DNA of 64,000 nucleotides from Panorpa germanica (Eukaryota; Arthropoda; Insecta; Mecoptera; Panorpidae), in the NCBI GenBank assembly GCA_963678705.1, contig OY783222.1, positions 12,905,730 through 12,969,729 on the forward strand, written 5' to 3'. This document shows positions 40,101 to 51,067 of the stretch, piece by piece. Position numbers and translations under genes: made by a program. The stretch's first letter is position 1; every line of letters starts with the position of its first letter. The notes beneath the pieces were generated by a model. The model ran no database searches. It was not told the DNA's origin and worked only from the letters and a program-made list of their open reading frames with translations.

Positions 40101-43100
40101 GAGTAGGTCAGTGCTGTGGAAATGATTTGTAGCTTTTGGTAGTCGAAATAATCAAGTCAAAGAATAATAAGTTTTTATTTTACATAATATTGGAATTTGA
40201 GTGTTCCTTGAAATAGCTGTAAATAATATTTGATATTTTGATATATAAATACATATAGCAGAGATTTATGAGCTGTAAGGTTGATAACCTGTAAACTTGC
40301 CAGAGTTCTATCTTGAATATGCTATCCCTTTTACGCTCTGTTGTATAAAAGAGATAGCAACTAGCGGCTGTGATGTCACATATAATAATGTGTACAACGT
40401 TGAATCCCTTTAATAATTAAAGAGAAAAAATGCCTTTTTTAATTATTAATATCTCCTGAAATATAAGGAGTTATTAAAAAATAATTGGACATTTGAGGTT
40501 CTAGTAACCAATTTTATCAATATAGGGTACAGTTTTATAGAAATTAAGACATTGGACACAAGCCCATTGGTAATGGCCTGGTATTATCCTTTCCATTAAC
40601 TTAATTCATCTTCGAGTTATTCAAGTTTAAATTTATTATTAATTTATAATTTAGGTATTAGTTTTTCATGCCGAGAGTGCCACACTGAAAATACAACGTC
40701 GCAAGAATTTAGCAAGATAATACCAATTAAGGTTTGGAGACCAAAGGTTAAGTCATCTGGATTAAACGATGAAGCTATTGATTTTAATCATCATAATAAT
40801 CTAACGTTATACATAAGGGGTAGTGGAGTAGTTCTTATACCATTAATATTACTGCCCTTTTCCACGCTCTACTATTCTATAGTAGTTGGAGACTTTGGCA
40901 ATTCTATATCAATTGTGCGAAACTCGAAGCCTCTTTCTGTCACCTTAGCTTATAAACTTATGGAAGAGAGTGTTATTTTTCCTGATAAATGGACGGTTTG
41001 TTATTATTTTGATATTTAATTAGGCTTCGTAAAACTCAGTGTTTGCCGGGTTGTGCTATTTTATAAAAACATTTATTTTTAGCTTTTTAACATAATCTTT
41101 AACGAAACGACAACATCAGTGCTTAGAAATAATACAGAGATCGTGAATTATACAAGTACTTCACCGATGTTAAAATATTGGTTTTCAATTGGCGTCCAAA
41201 GTGGTTGGGCAACATGGATTGCAAATTCTTTCCCTCCCGATATCGACGGACCTCCATTAGACGGAGGTTGGGGCTCTTGGAGCCCTTGGAAATGCACAGT
41301 ATCATGCGGTGGAGGTGCTGGTGTAAGAACTAGAAAGTGTAACAACCCAGAACCAAATGTATTTGGAAAATTATGTTCCGGTCCCCATAGTTCGACTGGT
41401 AAATGTAATGAATTTGAGTGTGGAGATATATCGCCTAATACCGAAGAAGAAATAACGAAAACTCTTCAAAGAGAGTATCACTCATATACGGTTAAAGAAT
41501 ATGAAGATATTGATATTAAAAAACCAAAAGAATTGGTTGCCAACATCACTAGAGAAAGTCCAAAAGCAAAATTCAAATGGACGTTGAATGGATTGTATAT
41601 GAAAATGAATAAAACAAATTCTAGTAGAATCGAAATTAATGAAGAGTCTTTACGGATTAAAAATGCTTCGGTTTCAGATTCAGGAATATATTTATTGATG
41701 TTGTATCGAATCACAAATCATAAACATATTATCAAAGTAGTTTCTATTACAGTAGAAACTCAGACTCCTACTATCATTACCAGAGTTTCTTATGATATCA
41801 TGTTGAAATGCCATGGAGTCGTGTTAGGTCAGTGGAAAATACATTTTCTACAATACAATGGCATTTAAATGCAGAGAAAAATCGCAAACATATATTTTTA
41901 TTGTTTATCAGAAAGTATTATATTATGTTATCATTTTAGATTATATCTATAAAGAGTTATCATTAATGTGGACTATCAATAAGACAATTGTATACAAAGA
42001 TTATGGTATCACAAATCTAGCTGCTGTAAATACAGAACATGTGTCTTATGTCAACTATTCGCACAACGGAGTGTGGTCCTGTCAAGTTCAGCAACGGGAT
42101 TTAAATCTCACATGGACCACGAATGTTATATGGGTGTCTGTCCTGAAGAAGCCGACGGTTTTAACATTCCTCATGGAAGATAAAGTTACCTCGTATATAT
42201 TCGGTTGGATGGGAAATGAACAAAATGTTTATTATGCAATTATTACATTTGTTACTACCGTTATTATTAGCGTTGTTATATTTACATTATTTTATTTTAG
42301 CTTAGATATTGATTCTATTGCTTTTGGTAAAAATAAACGAAGAAATTGAAAATGATGTAATAAATTGTCTTACAAAAATCTATAATTATTTTAATTGTTG
42401 TGTATTTACTAAGAAATAACTGTTAGATTGAAAAGAAAGATCTTATATTATAATGTTCCAGGTGTATCTGACTTGTTTATATGTTTGGTACTGAGTTTTG
42501 TATGGTAGCTCGAAAACAGCTCCATCAATGTTTTTGAAAATTTGAAAAAAAAAATCTAAGGCTTTTGGCGTCCCCAGATTTTCCCCTGAATTTCCTGGAA
42601 ACCCGTAATTTTGGAAAAACAGGAAAAAAATAATCACTTTTTTCTGCATAACTTTTAATTCGCAAGAGATAGAAAGCTGAAAATTTGCATGTGTATTAAG
42701 GTATTCAATACTGACATTAGAAAATCAAACATTGAAAAATGGGGGCTTGAACAAATTTGGGGGCCGGTAACTTTGGATAAAGTCCATATTATGGATTGTA
42801 GAATATTTAAGCATATTATTAATAAAAGAAAATTCAAAGTTTAATAATTTTATTTGGGGCCACGGGGGCGGTTTTTGACGAGGGTTAAAATTGTACTTGA
42901 AAGTTTAAATTTCGTATGTGAGCTAACTTTAATACCTAATGTACGAATCGAAAAAAAATTCCCAAATTTTGAAAAAAACTTTTGATAAATAAAAATATAT
43001 TTTTTTACTCAGTTTATATGAAAAATTATTTGTTTTTATATGTAAAATTTATATAGAACAAGTTAAATATTTCAATTTAAGAATGGAATTAAAATCTGGA

Positions 43101-46100
43101 ATAAAATTACGAATTATATTATTGAATTCAAATCATACACACTAAAAAGACGTCGTTTGCGACGGAGGTAAACTCTAGTATATGTATATTTATATATCCT
43201 TTTTTTTCAGGTACGAAAAAAGATAGCGAGGAAGGTATGATCTGTGTCTATCGAGCCATGTGGAAAGTAGCTCGTGGTAAGAAGGTGGAGGTAGCCATGA
43301 AAGTCTTAAAATCTGAAGCAGCAAATGACCATATAAAAGTAACCAAATGAATTTAATATAATAAAACTATATCTTAGATTTATTAGAAAAAAATAAATGT
43401 GTTTAATTTACTAATAGGAGTTCACCGATTTGGCCGGAAAATGGGCGTTTTTGGAAAGTTCATCAATTGTTCGTCTATACGGTGTGACTTTAGGTAGCCC
43501 AATCTCAATGGTTATGGAGTATCATAGTATGGGGCCATTGGATCAATATTTAAGAGAGAACCAAGATCTTATTCAAGTTGCTGACCTAGTGGAAGCAGGC
43601 TCCCAATTAGCTACTGCCTTATGGACTTTGGTAAATAAAAAGAAATATTTATATTTCAAATATAATGTTTTTAAAGAAAATCTAATCTTATCTGTGTTTT
43701 ACAGAAATATTAATAATTTCATTTTTATATACAGCAAGAAAATGGATTTGTTCATGGTAATATCCGATGTCATAAGATATTAGTATCTTCACATGATGAA
43801 AATAGCCTCGTTGTTCGCCTTACTGACCCTGGTTTACATTCAACATATTCCGGCAAAGAGTAAGGACTTATTTAAAAATACACGTATTTAAAATGTTTAA
43901 GTTGGTAAAGAGAATTAATTTTTATCTAATACACTTGTGAACTCAATTTTAAAATTAGTTTTAGTTTTAGTAATTAATTGTAGATTGAAATATGGTTCAG
44001 TATATGTATATTGGCATTTTAATTTTTTTTAAATACCCATAATATATTTTGATGGGCAATAGCTGTTTAAAATTTTAATTTATGTGTTGCCTTATAATTA
44101 TTTGCATGTAACGTCGCGGAGATATCAAGTCATTTATTTAATTTTCTGTGTTCACAAAAATCATAATATCAAAACAAAACATTATGTGTTGAACATTCCT
44201 GCTAGAAGTTTTAAGTGACGTTTGACTACCATTTCTATGCATCTCTTATACACTATCAGGGTGGCCACAGACCTGGAAAACCTGGAAATCCGGGAATTAT
44301 CAGAGAATTTAATGCAACCTGGAAATATCAGGGAATTTCAATATATATATCAGGGATTTTCAGAAAATTTCAACAAATATCAGGGTATTTGATTGCGGCA
44401 ACTATTTCATATATAGGATATTATATAGGAGATATACTTCATTTGAAATTCAAAATGACATGAATCAGAAAATTAAAAAAAAAACGTGTAGCTAATGAAA
44501 AAAAAATTTGACGTCAAAAAAGCTAAACTTTTAGCTGAAATTCAAGTTATTGACGATCAATTTAAAAATCTTCAATAATTTTATCTATTAAAGTTAATTT
44601 GTTCTAGTTTATACTAGTCATTAGATTATTTTTGCCTTACTCAATTTAAGAGTAACTAGTAATAAATCTATTTAATTAGTTATTGAACGCCATCTAAGGC
44701 AATGAGATAAGAAATAAATAAGAAGTAAATATTTTATTTTTTTTTAGTTTAATACCAGATTTAATTATTGGCAATTAATCGGCAGTATAATCAAAACTTT
44801 AAATATTTGATACAAAAAAATTTCTATATCAGGAAAAAGTATAAAAAACTTTACTGGAAAACCTGAAATTATCAGGGAAATTTGAAATCATTTTTTTGTG
44901 GCCACCCTGTCTATTGCGTATATCTTTGACTTCTGGGGCCCTATTCCTGAGTCTTGCAAACAATGGTCGTGATCGAATAGATCTGATTTATATGAGTGAT
45001 GATTTTATGAATCACTTTTAAAAGAGTATTTCTGAACTATAATAATAATTAATAATAAAATTGAGGAATTGTTCAGAAATACTCTTTTAAAAGTGTACTC
45101 AAATAAATCATATCTGTTCGATCACGACCATTGTTCGCAAGACTCAGGAATAGAGGCCTCGATCCCTTTAATGATTAAATAATTAAAAAATACGATTGAA
45201 AAATGGGACTTATTAAAAAATAATTGAACATTTCAGTTCGTGATAGATAATTTTATCAATACATAGTACAGGTTTAAGACTCTGTTCATCCCACTCTTGT
45301 ATATTATTAAATTTATTTAATTTCGTTTTAGTGTTCATTGGATTCCCCCAGAATGTTATTCTAATCTGGAATTCGCACACAAAGCACCCGGAGCTGATGT
45401 TTGGGCTTTCGGTACTACTTTATGGGAAATATTTTCAAATGGAAAATCACCAAATAAAGTAAACTTGAATGACACCAAAAGAGTAAGAATAGCTTTTAAA
45501 TTAAATAAAAACTAAATTGGTCGTGTATTTCTACATACGTTAGATGCTTATACTTGAATAACATTGTTTAAGTTTATCTGCAAATATATGCATATGTGTT
45601 TCAGTATTACGTTAACGGAAAGAGACTTCCACAACCTGAAGAATGTCCATCAGATATTTATAATTTAATGCGTGATTGTTGGGATATTGATCCTCACCGA
45701 AGAAGAAAACCTCAAGAAATTATGCGAGATTTAAATCAAATATTATATCAAGGTAACAAGTTCACTACATAAAAATAGGTCAATCGTCCAGTTTCTTACA
45801 CCGACATCTTCGAAAAATCAAAATTTGAGTTATATTTAGAACTGTACCCTCTATCTGATTGAACACTCAGATAATTTATAAATGCTTGAATTTGCAAAAC
45901 TCATTTTTCGAAAATGCCTCTCTACTGAATTGTACGATCATTTTGTGTAATTTCATTCAAAGAATGGTATTTCCAGATGGGAAATGTGAAAAATATAGAA
46001 AAGCATTCCTCTATTGCTTGTCTTATACGTGTAAAGTATACTTGACATAAAATATTAGGGATATTTAAGAATGTTTCCTGTTTTTGATTCATTAATATTA

Positions 46101-48967
46101 CGCCGTTGTTCGAAAAATCGAAGAGTCAATATCTAGAAGATTCTGTGAAAAAGAAATTGTTTTAAAGTATCGCGTTTAGAAGCGACGTTAAATAGGTTAA
46201 GACAGTAATCAAATTTATATCTGATAATATTTAATAAATTTTCTTTCAGTGTTTAATTCCCGAAGAACGCATTCGTATTCCACAGTTTTTCCTAAAACGT
46301 TTAAAGAAAATTCGAAGTTCAATGGGTCTGCTTCTAGTCTATTCTCTAATGCCACAGGTTAAAACTTTCTCTAATCAATATTAAGGAGGTACAGGACGTA
46401 CTGTCAATGCAAAAAGTTTATCTCTCGGTAATACGAAGTACATGAGGAACGAGCAAATATTGGGACTGTACCTTTGAAAATGAATTTTTCAATTCCCTAT
46501 TAAACTGCTTTTTGCTTGTTAAAATGATTTTTTTTATACATATAATAGTTTAATAAATGAAAAATTACCTATAATTAATATCAAATTTATATTCATTTAA
46601 TTTAAATCCAAATTAAATATTTTGAAAAAGGAATAATAAATTTGGCAACGCTGTAAATTTACGTGTGTTGACCATACGAGATTTGGTTCTTTGACCAATA
46701 AATTGTTATATTTTATATAATATTTATTCAGATTTTGAATTTCCCGCTCAATTTGGCATTTGCAACGTTGCTGGCTCATAACCCACATTTACTGTTTTTT
46801 ACTCGTTTAATATAAATATTTTCGTATCCTTGTGATAATTTTCTTTTTGCAATAGTTACACAAAAGATTCTTTTATATACACCTAGTTTTTGAAAGCCGT
46901 GTCACCATTTTTTTATAGTTAAAAGTTATATTATGTGGTGAAATTGAGCTAAAAATTATGATTTGTATGGAAAATGACTATTTTTAATCATGTATAAAAT
47001 AAAAACTATGAACCCTAGGTCTCTAAAATTTTAAAACAGCATGTATTTTAACTATTTGTATCGACCCTCCAAATTTCACGACGTTTTCATCATTTATGTT
47101 TACGTCCTGTACCTCCTTAAAATTTTAATTATGATTTTTTTTTTACGAATTTACATTACGCATAGTAATTTTGCATAAAATTTATACTGATTTAAAAAAA
47201 ATGGAAATTTATATTAATTATATTTTCAACAGATGAAACCTTCCTAGTAAGAGATTGCTTTTCTGCAAGCGATATGGAGAGAGACTCAAATACGTCCCTA
47301 TCCTCCGGGTTCAGTGGCGGCAGTAGTCAGCAAGGATTGGATATAAATGCTTCAGAAGTTTGTGCTCTTAATTTCTGCAATATTTATATATATGGTTGAA
47401 GTTACGAGAGTTCGGCGGTGACTCATATTTAAAACAAGTTGTGGGGTATAAACTGCTGATATAACTAAAAAGCACTGACTCATTTATTTTTCTATAATGT
47501 ATATAGAAACGAATAAGACAAAATTCATTATCGTATTATAAATTTATACCGCTCTTATAACCTCTTTTAAGTATAAGTCACTGCCGATCTATCGTGATTT
47601 TATCGAAATATACATATTATTACCAATATTTATATGATTTTAGGATTTGTGCAGTAGTGGGAGTGGTTATAGCATATCAGAAATGTCTGCAATTTGGTCA
47701 AATTTAAATATAACGCAGACAACTTCCTTAGATTCTATGCACTCCGTGCAATGCATATTTGAAGTCAGTGCGGATTGTAATTTAGTCTTACAAGGACGCA
47801 TTGGACAGGTAATATTAGATCACTTGTATTTTACGATCTAAAAGATAACGTATTAAATTCCGACAAACATTTTCGCAGGGTTTCTATGGGGAAGTGTACC
47901 GAGGAACTTTAGAACGAGTAGATAAAGATACCGAACCAAAACTAGTTGCAATCAAGAAATTGAAAACAAATGCATTAAGTTCATGTATGCAAGATTTTGA
48001 AAGAGAAATTAATATTATGATGGTAATTGATTCAAATATTTATTTTTAATTTTATATAGTCTTTATATTTTTAATAACTATATATTACAGTCTCTAAAGC
48101 ATCCTAACATTGTTGAGATTTTGTGTGCACTGGATGATCCTGATATATCTCTAGTGATGGAATTTGTACAACATGGATCTTTACAAAGTTATTTAAAAAT
48201 TAACCGAGATACAATTACGATTTCACATTTATTAAAATATTCATTAGATATTGCTGATGTACGTAGTTCATTATTAGTAGTTACTTCAAAATGAATTATA
48301 AATTATTCAAATATATTTTCTTATTTCAGGGTATGAAATATCTAGGGCAAAAGAAAATTGTACATAGAGACTTAGCTGCTAGAAATATTTTAGTTGCAAA
48401 TGAGCATCACGTTAAAATATCAGATTTTGGTCTAGCTCAAGTGACAGAAAAGGGAGAGTATTATATATTAAAAACTAACAGAGATCTTCCAATAAAATGG
48501 TAATTGTGTGAACATTTTTCGTCTAGTACTTGTTTTTGTGAAGTTATGATTATATTGTTTTATGTTATCAGGTATGCTCCTGAAAGTCTTAGAGACGGTA
48601 AATTTTCAACAAGATCAGATGTTTGGTCTTATGGTGTGACAATGTTCGAAATGTTTTCAAGAGGAGATGATCCTAAGTTACTAATATTACCAGGATCCCC
48701 AACTGACGACGCCGAACCTCTTAAAATGCTGAAGGCTTTAGAACATGGCATTAGGTATAAATAAAGTAATAAGTCAAGTTTTTATTTAAATTATTTTCAA
48801 TATTTCTTAAGTATATGTATTTGTTTTCTAGATTACGGCAGCCTGATATGTGTCCTAGCATTATATACTCAAAGCTCATGGCACCCTGTTGGGAGTTCCA
48901 GCCTTCAAATCGCCCAACGTTTTTGCAATTGGGTTTAGATGTAACCGAACTCTTGAAACAGTGTTAA
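28200..48967 (+). CDS. hop: Janus kinase (hopscotch)
   Basis: Non-receptor tyrosine kinase of the JAK/STAT pathway, acting at cytokine receptors. Exons: 28200-28445, 29668-29819, 29894-30052, 30515-30686, 30772-30929, 31035-31127, 31211-31327, 31398-31555, 31704-31832, 43211-43338, 43418-43630, 43735-43859, 45332-45482, 45605-45752, 46250-46357, 47233-47357, 47644-47808, 47879-48022, 48091-48258, 48330-48499, 48572-48754, 48832-48967; 1115 aa. Domains: FERM (about 1-320); SH2 (about 325-430; [17 protein letters not shown] arginine); JH2 pseudokinase (about 465-735; HGN replaces HRD, DPG replaces DFG); JH1 kinase (about 840-1110; GQGFYG loop, AIKKLK lysine, [17 protein letters not shown] activation tyrosines, WYAPESL). 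All catalytic residues are present. Intron 9 is 11.4 kb and contains an entire second gene on the same strand. Confidence 0.96.
31920..42349 (+). CDS. Kringle/FA-domain/TSP1/Ig transmembrane protein nested in hop intron 9
   Basis: Seventeen exons: 31920-32115, 32210-32374, 32460-32536, 32624-32747, 33781-33995, 35089-35182, 35266-35388, 35480-35778, 36832-37176, 37904-38211, 38277-38416, 38482-38670, 39402-39535, 39607-39856, 40655-40995, 41083-41827, 41940-42349; about 1384 aa. Order: signal peptide ([15 protein letters not shown]); kringle 1 (~30-120) and 2 (~122-211); three FA-like beta domains (~212-546; [15 protein letters not shown]); kringle 3 (~541-627) and 4 (~630-718); further FA-like domains (~720-1055; [16 protein letters not shown]); TSP1 (~1061-1113; [16 protein letters not shown]); two Ig-like domains; one membrane helix (~1347-1370); tail KNKRRN. 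Each kringle keeps six cysteines, and three keep PWCY. Predicted type I surface protein; ligand unknown. Exon 12 has two in-frame donors 6 bp apart (38664 and 38670). I do not recognise a named orthologue. The tail contains a GT that may splice to the JAK pseudokinase exon. Confidence 0.88.
32850..33619. mobile_element. hAT-type element with 8-bp target duplication
   Basis: Inverted ends CAGAGATGTGC and GCACATCTCTG, flanked by a perfect ATTATAAT duplication (32842-32849, 33620-33627). 770 bp. Contains a minus-strand open frame of 107 codons, rich in lysine, with no recognised domain. Lies in intron 4 of the kringle gene. A related end is near 52787-52799. Confidence 0.9.
34350..34880 (-). mobile_element. 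Jockey-like LINE 3' fragment
   Basis: The minus strand encodes the C-terminal region after a reverse transcriptase: [47 protein letters not shown]. The reading frame is 154 codons without a stop, so it is relatively fresh. The catalytic domain is missing (5' truncated). In intron 5 of the kringle gene. Confidence 0.85.
35828..36732. mobile_element. TIR element with repeated AAATAACGCCC motifs
   Basis: Ends TAGGTTAACTAAATAACGCCC (left) and, reverse-complemented, TAGGTCACCCAAATAACGCCC (right). The core motif recurs inside in both orientations (about 35838, 36013, 36045, 36367, 36710). About 905 bp, no transposase. In intron 8 of the kringle gene. Confidence 0.75.
37189..37851 (+). mobile_element. 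MITE family A, copy 5
   Basis: Starts AAGGGCTTGTGTACTC and ends GGACACAAGCCCATT. Near full length, in intron 9 of the kringle gene, beginning about 12 bp after the exon 9 donor. Confidence 0.88.
38654..39345. mobile_element. Repeat family B, copy 1, overlapping an exon end
   Basis: Similar along its length to copies at 42450-43175 and 60670-61165 (CTCGAAAACGG, CCTGGAAATCCG, AGACGTCG, TAAACTCT). The similarity starts at ATTATTATAATGG, inside exon 12 of the kringle gene, so that exon's splice donor falls inside the repeat. Confidence 0.7.
39888..40570 (+). mobile_element. MITE family A, copy 6 (near complete)
   Basis: AATGGGCTTGTGTCC to GGACACAAGCCCATT, about 680 bp, in intron 14 of the kringle gene. 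Confidence 0.9.
42450..43175. mobile_element. Repeat family B, copy 2
   Basis: Begins TTATAATGTTCCAGGTGTAT and ends near GACGTCGTTTGCGACGG, TAAACTCTAGTA. Fills the gap between the kringle gene stop and the JAK pseudokinase exon. Confidence 0.72.
44257..44909. mobile_element. TIR element with CAGGGTGGCCACA ends
   Basis: Exact 13-bp inverted termini CAGGGTGGCCACA / TGTGGCCACCCTG, 653 bp. Subterminal CCTGGAAA and ATCAGGG repeats, no transposase. No convincing target duplication. Confidence 0.85.
44936..45159. mobile_element. Foldback MITE (~224 bp, almost fully palindromic)
   Basis: Left arm ATTCCTGAGTCTTGC, AACAATGGTCGTGATCGA and TTTTAAAAGAGTATTTCTGAAC are all repeated in inverse order in the right arm, with a short AT-rich loop. 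The transcript would form a long hairpin. Confidence 0.85.
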
Positions 48968-51067
48968 TAGGCTAAGGCTGTTCTCACACTGGAATATACT
49001 TACTTGCGACGAGCTTCTTTAGTAGAGTGTTCGAATCACACTTTATAATATAATGAAGAGCTTATACACCAATACACCATTCTATCGATGGTAATAAAAG
49101 TGTATATTAAATATCTGTATCGTTTTCCACTCTCACCGATCCACTATCCATGCTATAGTAAATACAAAGAAGGCGCGGTTGTTCTGTTCGAATTTGCATG
49201 TTTCGCAGATAGTTCGGATATATACGATTACGTGTTTAACGTCGGACGCGGTACTTTGATTATACGTACGTAAGAACCATATTATGAATACGGGCGTATT
49301 ATACAGTCCTTTTGGATACAATTGTATTGATGAACATTAAAGTAGAAACTCTCTCATCATAAAGTGTGTTTATTCGAAACACCTCAAGTAGTCCGTTCCA
49401 CTGTGGGAGCATTATAATAAGTGCATCTAATGCTTGCCATACGTCGTACAAAATAAAACTCTGCACCAGATTGTAACTTTATAAAAAAATTAATTTTTAA
49501 ATTCATAACTTAGTAATTGTCTGTTAAGGGTCAATTATATTTTGTATATATGCTGTAAATAACATGTTTTAGAATATATTGTGTATTATTTTTAGAAAGT
49601 GCGATTCGTACAAAAGATTAACCTGAAGATTATGATTCTCATGACATTTTATTTGCATCAACAAATTATACATAGTGTATATATAAATAATGACTTAGCT
49701 ATTATATATTAACTATAATGAATATGTTTAAAATATTTGTAATTTCTTCATCAAAGTAAGACACAAATAATAAATTAATATGTGTAAAAAAAATTATTAA
49801 AAGCTTATTTTTGAGATATTATGCACAGTAGCAGATTCAATTTAATTATAAAATTAATCGATCAAAAAGAAAAATAACGGAAATAACTTCCTTATACAGA
49901 TGTATTTTGTTTTCTGTTAATATACAAAATCCATCTAATCGATAAAATTTAATGTGAGGTTCAAATAGTTATTAATTGCTAACTGCATATTACCTTTCAT
50001 TTATGTGATTATTACACCTAACATAACATTTAATCTATAAAGGTATTTTATTATGAAAATATTTATTTTTCAAAAAGGAGTAAAATAGGTCACAAAACAT
50101 TGATGTGCAATCGTTTACTATGTTAGATTAACGGGTAATTTCTTATTATTTACTGTTATTAAAAAACCACGAAAAGGAATCTTATAAATACATAATATGA
50201 CTATAAACTATTTGAAGTCTCAACCAGTTAAAACAAAATATGCAGATCATTTTGATAGTTTCTAATTATAACCAAGCAACACAACTTGATCCACTTTATT
50301 CATGGGGCGAGCGCCTCGGGCCCCGTTTTGAATATTTCATTCCTTTGGAAAATATTTCTTGATTTTTTCGAATGATGATCGAAAAGACGACTTGACACTG
50401 AATTTACATCTCCCTGACCTAAGCCCAACAGGAATAATAGCTCAAGATTGTCAAATGGCCACCACTTGATCTTAACCAAGCTTTTTCTACTTAATAACCA
50501 TTACAAATATAGCCAACTATGGCAGATTGTAAAAAAACAGCTATTAAATCTAGTGTATAGTGGCTTCCGGACATAGGCATGCTGAAACTATCAGAAAATT
50601 ATTGGGCGATCATATTACTTTTATAATGGGGTCCATGTTTTTTAAGTGGTGACTATCACTTTCTCTAGGGAAAGGTGAAAGAATGCAGGTCTTCAAGTAA
50701 AGCTGCGAAGTTTTCCTGATTACCGAGGTTATAGGTCTTTCTTAAAATGTGGGGTGTTAGGTTTAAGCCATCTAGATAGCTGTTGGTCATTATTAGTAAG
50801 GTCAGGAGTACGATCGTATTGAATGTTCATTTTACATGGAATTGTCTAATCGCTAAATTTCTTAAGAGCAGCTTTGGTGAGCTCATGTGAGCTGATCTCA
50901 CAAAACTCATACGGAAACCGACTGGAGTTGCACGACTGCGTACGACCTTTCCCGATCTCGTGAATGTAATCAGCGCTTACAGCGGAAGCGAGTTAGTCGT
51001 GCGACTACGTACGTTTATTTCAGACGTGCGACTTTGTTAGTGTTTTTACCTATTTTTTTTATAAATC
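48968..51067. other. JAK 3' UTR and MADF-gene promoter region
   Basis: AT-rich; AATAAA at about 49769 is a plausible JAK polyadenylation signal. 50280-50800 is more GC-rich and may contain an old DNA transposon. Just before the next gene (50928-51020) related GC-rich words occur twice (TGCACGACTGCGTACG, GTGCGACTACGTACG), possible promoter elements. Confidence 0.5.

Larger units (their letters stand above)
43985..45290 (+). mobile_element. Old family A copy split by two further elements
   Basis: Diverged family A sequence appears at 43990-44115 and again at 45165-45285 (CCCTTTAATGATTAAA, TTAAAAAATAATTGAACATTT). Between them lie the elements at 44257-44909 and 44936-45159. Within hop intron 12. 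Confidence 0.5.

Noticed and set aside
50340..50660. Possible DDE transposase remnant (LHLPDLSPTGI-like reading)
   Set aside because: Only a few residues recall the family, with no continuous frame or termini.
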